The notes below the pieces were generated by a model that was not told where the DNA came from, made no database searches, and saw only the letters and a list, made by a program, of their open reading frames with translations. A program made the position numbers and the translations under genes. A stretch of DNA of 6,653 nt. It comes from PALSA-607 sp036510735. Its GTDB lineage: Bacteria > Actinomycetota > Actinomycetes > Acidothermales > Acidothermaceae. The stretch is taken from assembly GCA_036510735.1 (NCBI GenBank), contig DATCDK010000296.1, forward strand, positions 1 to 6,653, in the 5' to 3' direction. This document shows, one piece after another, positions 1-6,653 of the stretch. Every line of letters starts with the position of its first letter. Position 1 is the first letter of the stretch.

Positions 1-409
1 CAGCGACGAGGAAGCCGACCTCTACGACGCGATCAAAGCCGGCGCGATGGGCTACCTGCTCAAGGAGATCTCGATCGACGAGGTCGCTGCCGCGATCCGC
101 GCGGTGCACGGCGGGCAGTCGTTGATCAGCCCGTCAATGGCCTCCAAGCTGTTGAGTGAGTTCGCCTCGATGATCAAGAAGGGCGATTCCCGCCAGCAGG
201 TGCCGGCACCCAAGCTCACCGACCGCGAGATGGAAGTGCTGCGGCTGGTGGCGAAGGGCCTGAACAACCGCGACATCGCCAAGCAGCTCTTCATCAGCGA
301 GAACACGGTGAAGAACCATGTCCGCAACATCTTGGAGAAGTTGCAGCTGCATTCGCGGATGGAAGCGGTCGTCTACGCCGTTCGCGAGAAGCTGCTCGAG
401 ATCACCTAA
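1..409 (+). CDS. Response regulator, NarL/FixJ family, LuxR-type HTH (5' end cut by window edge)
   Basis: This is the C-terminal part of a two-component response regulator, a cytoplasmic DNA-binding protein activated by phosphorylation of its receiver domain. The frame is open from base 2, and 135 residues are visible before the TAA stop. The first 35 or so residues are the end of the receiver domain: DAIKAGAMGYLLKE matches the alpha4-beta5 region, and the Lys at bases 62-64 is the conserved receiver lysine. The phosphorylated Asp lies upstream of the window. A linker follows, then a LuxR-type HTH at about bases 215-400, with LTDREMEVLRLVAKGL and the recognition-helix region ISENTVKNHVRNIL intact. 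No histidine kinase gene is visible, so the partner, the signal and the target genes are unknown. The family assignment is secure; the specific identity is not. The gene converges on the DUF998 gene with 12 bp between stops and no visible terminator. Confidence 0.93.
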   Translation, partial: SDEEADLYDAIKAGAMGYLLKEISIDEVAAAIRAVHGGQSLISPSMASKLLSEFASMIKKGDSRQQVPAPKLTDREMEVLRLVAKGLNNRDIAKQLFISENTVKNHVRNILEKLQLHSRMEAVVYAVREKLLEIT

Positions 410-421
410 GTCCTCGCGGCA

Positions 422-1033
422 CTACATGAGCCCGACGCTGACGAGCACGAGCCACGCCACGACGGCCAGATAGAAGACGCGCTCGATTGCGCCGAAATAG
501 CTCGGCGTGGAGTGCGTCTCGCGCGCACCGCGGCGCACCACCATCATGGCGATCAACGAGGCCACCATCACCCATGCGATCGCGCCGCTCACGGTGGCCA
601 ACGTCGTCCAGCCAGGCACTTGTTTGGCGACTGAGCCGAGCCGAAGAGCAGCGATGGCAATGACGAGAAATGTCACGATGGCGATCAGCCCGTGCATGGT
701 CCCGTGATTGCTGCGTTCGCCACCCGGCTCATCCATCGGGAACCAGCTGATGACGAGCCTGGCCAACGCGAAGACAACGAGGAGCGCGATCACTGCGCGT
801 GCCCGGCCGGGCGCGGCTTCTGCGAGACCAACCGCTGCCGCCCCTCCCGCGACTGCGAGAGCGATGGTTTGTACCCGGTAGCCGAGCCGATAACGAGTAA
901 TCCCGTACTGGCTGACGGCATTGCGCATCGGGGACAGGCCAGTCGGGAGAACGTGCAGGACCACAAGCGCGCCGACGCTGACGGCGGTGGCCGCCAGGCA
1001 GGTCACACCTGCAGCAACCTCCGCATGTGACAC
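422..1033 (-). CDS. DUF998 family integral membrane protein
   Basis: This is a predicted six-helix membrane protein of unknown function. From a GTG at 1033 it has 203 residues. Hydrophobic segments lie at about residues 11-30, 53-72, 79-98, 113-132, 144-165 and 181-201. Motifs typical of DUF998 are visible: LSPMRNAVSQYG after helix 1, FPMDEPG after helix 3, and HGTMHG before helix 4. The conserved charged and His residues near the membrane surface suggest an active or binding site, but no reaction is established for the family. The start is uncertain. The frame stays open to a TTG at 1129, which would overlap the upstream gene by 62 bp and begin with an unconserved, hydrophilic stretch. The GTG at 1033 has no Shine-Dalgarno, and a GTG at 1006 sits 11 nt after a GGAGG. 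The gene follows the HTH_42 gene by 34-61 bp on the same strand, so co-transcription is likely. Confidence 0.82.
   Translation of the reverse strand: MSHAEVAAGVTCLAATAVSVGALVVLHVLPTGLSPMRNAVSQYGITRYRLGYRVQTIALAVAGGAAAVGLAEAAPGRARAVIALLVVFALARLVISWFPMDEPGGERSNHGTMHGLIAIVTFLVIAIAALRLGSVAKQVPGWTTLATVSGAIAWVMVASLIAMMVVRRGARETHSTPSYFGAIERVFYLAVVAWLVLVSVGLM
1018..1022 (-). promoter_or_regulatory. Possible Shine-Dalgarno for the DUF998 gene
   Basis: The minus strand reads GGAGG here, 11 nt before an in-frame GTG at 1006. It is the only good ribosome-binding site near this gene's start and favours a 194-residue product beginning MTCLAATAV, right at the first membrane helix. The spacing is slightly long, and the site would lie inside the coding region if the GTG at 1033 is used. 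Confidence 0.35.
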
Positions 1034-1052
1034 GTAGGGATCATGCCACTGT

Positions 1053-1076
1053 GGTTCATGCGACGGTTCATGCGAC
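1053..1076. repeat. 12-bp perfect tandem duplication spanning a stop codon
   Basis: The unit ggttcatgcgac occurs twice in direct succession (1053-1064 and 1065-1076). On the minus strand each copy reads GTCGCATGAACC and contains the TGA that ends the HTH_42 gene. The last two codons and the stop are therefore duplicated in frame, with stops at 1070-1068 and 1058-1056. The duplication lies in the short spacer before the DUF998 gene. It looks like a slipped-strand duplication. Confidence 0.9.
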
Positions 1077-2276
1077 CGCGCGACGCAGCGGATCGACGGC
1101 GCCCTCGGGGCTGACGCGCTCGATCGCAATCGCGCTGCAGCCCACCCACGACGCCGCCTCCGTGAGCGCGTCGCGGATGGCCGCCGACGTCGCCGGCAAT
1201 CTCGCTGCCGTCGCGTGCTCCGGGATGACGGTCACCTGCCGGGCGATCAGCATGCCGTCGACGCGTGCCGGGTCGACCCGCGCGATCAGCTGCCCACCGG
1301 CGAGTACGGGCATCGAGAAGTAGCCGTGTTGGCGCAGCGGCTTCGGCACGTAGGCCTCAAGCCGATGGTCGAGACCGAAGATCCGCGCCGTGCGCGCGCG
1401 GTCCCACACGAGTGAGTCGAACGGCGAGAGCAGCGTCGTTCGGTGGCGGCCCCGGGGCAAGCCCTGCTCCAGCGTGCTCGCGTCCGCCCAGGCCGGCGGC
1501 GTCCAGCCGCGCACGCGGACCGGCACGAGGCCGGTCTCCGGGAGTAGCCGAGCGACGTCGAGCTTCTTCAACCGGAAGTAGTCGGAGAGGTCGGAGCCGG
1601 TGGCCACGCCCAGACACGTCGCGGCCAACTGGATGAGCGCGACCTGGCACTGGTCGTCGTCGAGGTCGTCGTGCAGGACGTCGGCCGGAATCGCCCGCTC
1701 GGGCAGGTCGTAGACGCGTCGCCAGCCAACGCGACGGGTGCAGGTGAGTTGCCCGCTCGCGAGTAAGAACTCGGCGGCCGACTTCACCTCCGACCACCCC
1801 CACCACTCCGCGGTCTTCTTGGCCCCGCCCAGGTCGGTGGCCGTCAGCGGTCCTTCGGCGCGCACTTGTTTGAGCACAGCTTTCGCTGCCGCGGCAGAGT
1901 GCTCGCCCCAATGCTTCGCGCGGCTGAGAAACCGACGTCGACGAAATGCGAACAATGGCCACTGCGATATCGGCATGACACAGGCAGCGTGCGCCCAGTA
2001 CTCGAAAGCGTCGCCACTCCAATATGCGGCCTCGATCTTGGGTCGCCCGACTGCCCCGAGTCGCGCGTAGGCGACGAGTTCGTGCGAGCGCGCCAGCACC
2101 GAGATCGTGTCGAGCTGGACCGCCCGCAGCGACGCCAGCATTCCCACGACGGCGGCCCGGCGGTCAGGGGAACCGACGAGGTGCTGGGCAGCCAGCGCGA
2201 ACCGGCGGGCCTCGTCGGCTGACAGTTCGAGGGTGGTCGGCCCAGCCGTCAATTTTGCTGCGGCGGGTCGGGTCAT
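1068..2276 (-). CDS. Winged-helix DNA-binding protein, HTH_42 family (YcaQ/AlkX-like DNA glycosylase)
   Basis: A 402-residue cytoplasmic protein of the HTH_42 superfamily, which includes the interstrand-crosslink DNA glycosylases AlkZ and YcaQ/AlkX. These enzymes excise bulky alkylated or crosslinked purines for base excision repair. Family landmarks are in order: LRAVQLDTISVLARSHELVAYARLG at residues 50-74 (split here by QLD, the catalytic Q-x-D position, Q54 and D56), the FEYWAHAACVMP segment at 91-102, tandem winged-helix regions at about 130-250, LLSPFDSLVWDRARTARIFG at 282-301, and YFSMPVLAGGQLIARVDP at 319-336. Q-x-D matches the YcaQ/AlkX subgroup, while AlkZ uses Q-x-Q. Length is normal and no truncation is seen. 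The ATG at 2276 has no Shine-Dalgarno but lies 7 nt after a TACGAT, which fits a leaderless transcript. The gene is divergent from secA and precedes the DUF998 gene. Glycosylase activity on crosslinks is an inference from the motif; many actinobacterial relatives are untested. Confidence 0.88.
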   Translation of the reverse strand: MTRPAAAKLTAGPTTLELSADEARRFALAAQHLVGSPDRRAAVVGMLASLRAVQLDTISVLARSHELVAYARLGAVGRPKIEAAYWSGDAFEYWAHAACVMPISQWPLFAFRRRRFLSRAKHWGEHSAAAAKAVLKQVRAEGPLTATDLGGAKKTAEWWGWSEVKSAAEFLLASGQLTCTRRVGWRRVYDLPERAIPADVLHDDLDDDQCQVALIQLAATCLGVATGSDLSDYFRLKKLDVARLLPETGLVPVRVRGWTPPAWADASTLEQGLPRGRHRTTLLSPFDSLVWDRARTARIFGLDHRLEAYVPKPLRQHGYFSMPVLAGGQLIARVDPARVDGMLIARQVTVIPEHATAARLPATSAAIRDALTEAASWVGCSAIAIERVSPEGAVDPLRRAVA

Positions 2277-2283
2277 GGGTCGG

Positions 2284-2313
2284 ATCGTAGGTCCCGGTAC
2301 TGACGTCGTTCAC
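2284..2313 (-). promoter_or_regulatory. Candidate promoter for the HTH_42 gene (leaderless)
   Basis: The minus strand has TACGAT at 2289-2284, matching the actinobacterial -10 pattern TAnnnT. Exactly 7 nt separate it from the ATG at 2276, so transcription would start at or next to the A of the start codon. A weak -35 candidate, GTGAAC, lies at 2313-2308 with an 18-nt spacer. The absence of a Shine-Dalgarno supports leaderless translation. Confidence 0.5.
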
Positions 2314-2354
2314 AAGCGCGCCCCAGCCACCCACCTTCTCGCCTCCGCCTCGCC

Positions 2355-2360
2355 TACGAT
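2355..2360 (+). promoter_or_regulatory. Candidate -10 element for secA
   Basis: TACGAT followed by GG is a common actinobacterial -10 context. It lies about 70 nt before the secA GTG and would give a leader of roughly 60 nt holding the Shine-Dalgarno. No good -35 is seen at 16-19 nt spacing, so the call rests on the -10 hexamer and its position. Confidence 0.4.
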
Positions 2361-2415
2361 GGCGGAAGGACGGACCGCACGCCCCCGCCGTCCCGATATC
2401 GTCCAGGACCGTTTC

Positions 2416-2421
2416 GAGGAG
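2416..2421 (+). promoter_or_regulatory. Shine-Dalgarno of secA
   Basis: GAGGAG sits 9 nt before the GTG at 2431. It decides the start: the in-frame ATG at 2359 and the earlier in-frame codons back to 2107 have no such site, and SecA homology begins at the GTG. Confidence 0.8.
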
Positions 2422-2430
2422 CCAGTCTTC

Positions 2431-5340
<2,910 letters not shown>

Positions 5341-5388
5341 CCCGATGTGCCGGCGGCGTTAGCCGATGTGCCGACGGCGTCAGCCGAT
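5341..5388. repeat. 21-bp imperfect tandem repeat filling the secA-DUF6459 convergent junction
   Basis: Two 21-bp units (5341-5361 and 5362-5382, 3 mismatches) and the first 6 bp of a third fill the 39 bp between the secA stop and the convergent DUF6459 stop and run into the latter. The shared core is ccgatgtgccg. On the minus strand the units place ATCGGC-TGA (the gene's end) and ATCGGC-TAA 21 nt apart in frame, so the stop codon has an in-frame backup. Each unit boundary contains CGGC-N4-GCCG, a 4-bp-stem mini-hairpin. This is too weak to call a terminator, and there is no T-run. Confidence 0.8.
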
Positions 5389-6153
5389 TTGTAGCGCCGT
5401 GCACTGCCAGCGGCCGTCGATGCCTTCAAGGCGCAGCGCGATCGCACGACAGCGCGGACCCTGCTGCACGATCGCGCACACCTCGGCAACGCCATCGCGT
5501 GGTTCGCTGACGCGGATGGATCGCACGACTTCGGCGAGCCGGGTGGTGGCGATGGCGCGGCTGCCCGCGCCTGTGGCGGCGACCGGTCGTGCAACGCGTG
5601 CGCATAGTTCTTCGTAAACAGGGGCCGTCGTCCATCGAACCAACTGCGAGACGGGTCGCACTCCCGACACCACCTCGATCATCGCCTGCACCAACCGGCC
5701 GGCCCACGGCGTGGGCGCGGGCAGCAGCGTGGTCGCTGTTTTCTGTGGCCCGAACTCTTCCTCGACGGTTTCGCGTCTTCCCTGTCGACGCGGTGCTCGT
5801 GGCTCGAGCGCCACCACTGCGGTGTCGCCCGGTCCGTTCAATGTGGGCAACAGGCGCAAGTCAGGCGTTGTGTGAGGGGCTCCTTCTCGAAGCGTGTCAG
5901 GAAGTTCGGGCCGTGCAGGCAGGCCGCTCGGCAGGGCGAACACCAGTCGCAGTGCGCGCTGCCCATGGTCGGAATCGCTTACCGGCGTGCGATGCGGCGC
6001 AACGTCGCTGGGTGTCGATGTGACTACCTCGTCGTCGAACGGCGGCTGCGGGTTGCAGCTCGGCAGTCGGCGTACGGCGGTCGTCGGGCTGGTCGCGCGG
6101 CGAGTGCGAGGTGCAGGCACTGGGACGGCGACGGCTTGCGCGGTCGTGCTCAC
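5380..6153 (-). CDS. Rv3235-like protein, DUF6459 family
   Basis: A 257-residue protein of unknown function, of the type encoded beside secA in many actinobacteria (Rv3235 in M. tuberculosis). No signal peptide or membrane helix is seen. The N-terminal half (1-140) is Pro/Thr/Arg-rich and probably disordered, apart from a short family-like motif, RRLPSCNPQPPFDDE, at 28-42. The conserved C-terminal domain is at about 148-257: WAGRLVQAMIEVVSGVRP (150-167), QLVRWTTAPVYEEL (170-183), VRSIRVSEPRDGVAEVCAIV (210-229), and IALRLEGIDGRWQCTALQIG (238-257). The alternating hydrophobic pattern and the RWxCTAL end suggest a beta-rich fold, perhaps like NTF2/SnoaL; this is only an impression. The start is a GTG overlapping the TGA of the upstream LysM gene (GTGA), with no good Shine-Dalgarno, so translational coupling is likely. 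The gene converges on secA. Family identity is fairly sure; function is not known to me. Confidence 0.87.
   Translation of the reverse strand: MSTTAQAVAVPVPAPRTRRATSPTTAVRRLPSCNPQPPFDDEVVTSTPSDVAPHRTPVSDSDHGQRALRLVFALPSGLPARPELPDTLREGAPHTTPDLRLLPTLNGPGDTAVVALEPRAPRRQGRRETVEEEFGPQKTATTLLPAPTPWAGRLVQAMIEVVSGVRPVSQLVRWTTAPVYEELCARVARPVAATGAGSRAIATTRLAEVVRSIRVSEPRDGVAEVCAIVQQGPRCRAIALRLEGIDGRWQCTALQIG
6150..6153 (-). promoter_or_regulatory. GTGA stop-start overlap (translational coupling)
   Basis: The minus strand reads GTGA: the GTG (6153-6151) starts the DUF6459 gene and the TGA (6152-6150) ends the LysM gene. No Shine-Dalgarno is visible just upstream, which supports reinitiation by ribosomes finishing the LysM gene. 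Confidence 0.75.
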
Positions 6154-6653
6154 GGGGTGCCGACGGACACTGTCGAAGTGGACCCTGTCGAAGTGGACGG
6201 TGTTGAAGTGGACGGTGTTGAAGTGGACGGTGGCACAAGTAGTTCGCCGGGCCGGATCACGCTGGGATCAGGGCCGATGGCGACGCGATTCGCGTCGTAC
6301 CACGCCGGCCACGCGCGCGAAATATCGACCGCGGTTGCATTGGGCCCGAGGTGCCGCGCGGCGATATCCCACAACGTGTCGCCGCGGTGAACCACGTAGC
6401 CGGCACTGCGATCGCTCGGATCACCTGCGTCGCGATGGGCAGTACCGGTGACGATTGCGGCCGCACCGGTCGCCCGCTGTGCAGGTGGCGGCGACGACGC
6501 GACGAAGGCCGTCGCGGGTCGATCGAGACTCGGTGGCGCAGGGCTGGTGTCGGGTGCAGAGCTGGTGTCGGGTGCAGAGCTGGTGTCGGGTGCAGAGCTG
6601 GTGTCGGGTGCAGAGCTGGTGTCGGGTGCAGAGCTGGTGTCGGGTGTCGAGCT
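6150..6653 (-). CDS. LysM-domain protein with Ser/Thr/Pro-rich repeat linkers (N-terminus outside window)
   Basis: The last 167 residues of a larger protein; the frame is open to the window edge, so a GTG at 6395 is internal and not the start. Visible residues 1-36 are six SSAPDT-type hexapeptides (the first reads SSTPDT). A Pro/Ala-rich stretch follows. Residues 86-142 form a LysM domain: YVVHRGDTLWDIAARHLG, then the AWPAWYDANRVAIGPDPSVI region and IRPGELLVPP. LysM domains bind N-acetylglucosamine-containing glycans such as peptidoglycan. The C-terminus has four STSTP-like repeats (about 143-162) and ends VSVGTP. Pro/Ser/Thr linkers around a LysM suggest an envelope protein, but no signal peptide or membrane segment is in view. 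LysM domains also occur in actinobacterial proteins with BTAD regulatory domains, so a cytoplasmic or membrane-anchored regulator cannot be excluded. The gene overlaps the DUF6459 gene by 4 bp. Confidence 0.85.
   Translation of the reverse strand, partial: SSTPDTSSAPDTSSAPDTSSAPDTSSAPDTSSAPDTSPAPPSLDRPATAFVASSPPPAQRATGAAAIVTGTAHRDAGDPSDRSAGYVVHRGDTLWDIAARHLGPNATAVDISRAWPAWYDANRVAIGPDPSVIRPGELLVPPSTSTPSTSTPSTSTGSTSTVSVGTP
6172..6231. repeat. 15-bp tandem repeat, four units, coding for STSTP
   Basis: Four 15-bp units at 6172-6186, 6187-6201, 6202-6216 and 6217-6231. The last two are identical (gttgaagtggacggt) and the others differ at one to three positions. On the minus strand they encode the Ser/Thr/Pro tail of the LysM protein. 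The unit is a multiple of three, so changes in copy number keep the frame. Confidence 0.92.
6543..6653. repeat. 18-bp tandem repeat, five perfect units plus a variant, running off the window
   Basis: Unit gctggtgtcgggtgcaga is repeated perfectly five times (6543-6632). A sixth unit with two mismatches follows (6633-6650), and the next unit is starting at the window edge. On the minus strand it encodes SSAPDT hexapeptides upstream of the LysM domain. The near-perfect identity, including third codon positions, points to recent expansion. Confidence 0.95.

Noticed and set aside
1034..1129. TTG start for the DUF998 gene, giving 235 residues
   Set aside because: It would overlap the upstream gene by 62 bp with an unconserved hydrophilic N-terminus. 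GTG codons at 1033 or 1006 fit the family better.
1357..2022. 221-codon minus-strand frame inside the HTH_42 gene
   Set aside because: It is out of frame with a well-conserved gene on the same strand, and its Arg/Pro-rich translation is typical of GC-rich shadows.
2107..2430. N-terminal extension of secA to 2107, or to the in-frame ATG at 2359
   Set aside because: SecA homology begins at the GTG at 2431, which has GAGGAG 9 nt upstream. The extension runs antisense to the HTH_42 gene, and the ATG at 2359 overlaps the likely -10 and has no Shine-Dalgarno.
5341..5379. Bidirectional intrinsic terminator between secA and the DUF6459 gene
   Set aside because: Only 4-bp stems can be formed and there is no T-run on either strand.
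5872..6451. Two overlapping plus-strand open frames opposite the DUF6459 and LysM genes
   Set aside because: The VEVDG repeats in one are the 15-bp array read on the wrong strand. The minus-strand frames have recognisable domains and a coupled overlap.
6543..6653. CRISPR-like array
   Set aside because: The 18-bp units are directly adjacent with no spacers, and they are in frame within a coding sequence.

Overview
The window comes from a high-GC actinobacterium (Actinomycetota). The evidence is the strong G/C bias at third codon positions, a SecA of actinobacterial type (N-terminus PAIFDKLMRAGEGK, long Pro/Ala-rich tail, terminal SEC-C zinc motif), GTG starts, and a small gene of the Rv3235/DUF6459 type next to secA, an arrangement known from mycobacteria and many other actinobacteria. 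I cannot name a genus.

Layout. (1) Bases 1-409, plus strand: the 3' part of a NarL/FixJ-type response regulator, ending in a LuxR-type helix-turn-helix. (2) Bases 422-2276, minus strand: a two-gene unit. The first gene is a winged-helix HTH_42 protein related to the DNA glycosylases YcaQ/AlkX and AlkZ; it is followed by a six-helix DUF998 membrane protein. The DUF998 gene converges on the regulator with only 12 bp between stop codons. (3) Bases 2277-2430: a 154-bp divergent intergenic region with a -10-like TACGAT facing each way and a clear Shine-Dalgarno for secA. (4) Bases 2431-5340, plus strand: a complete, intact secA of 969 residues. (5) Bases 5380 to the right edge, minus strand: a LysM-domain protein (N-terminus outside the window) overlapping by 4 bp a DUF6459 (Rv3235-like) protein. 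This pair converges on secA with 39 bp between stops.

How the genes relate. SecA is the ATPase motor of Sec-dependent export. The LysM protein carries a glycan-binding module between Ser/Thr/Pro-rich repeats, which suggests the cell envelope, and its overlap with the DUF6459 gene suggests coupled expression. The glycosylase-like protein suggests DNA repair, and the response regulator a signalling input whose kinase is not seen. There is no evidence that these units share a pathway; the layout looks like ordinary actinobacterial chromosome around secA. Apart from the cut ends there are no mobile elements, RNA genes, CRISPR arrays or broken genes, and no gene-free stretch exceeds 154 bp.

The most distinctive feature is four short tandem repeats, with units of 12, 21, 15 and 18 bp. 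Two span or abut the stop codons of minus-strand genes and leave a second in-frame stop. The other two encode low-complexity linkers on each side of the LysM domain. I see no convincing new biological system; the best leads are these repeats and the poorly characterised LysM-DUF6459 pair.
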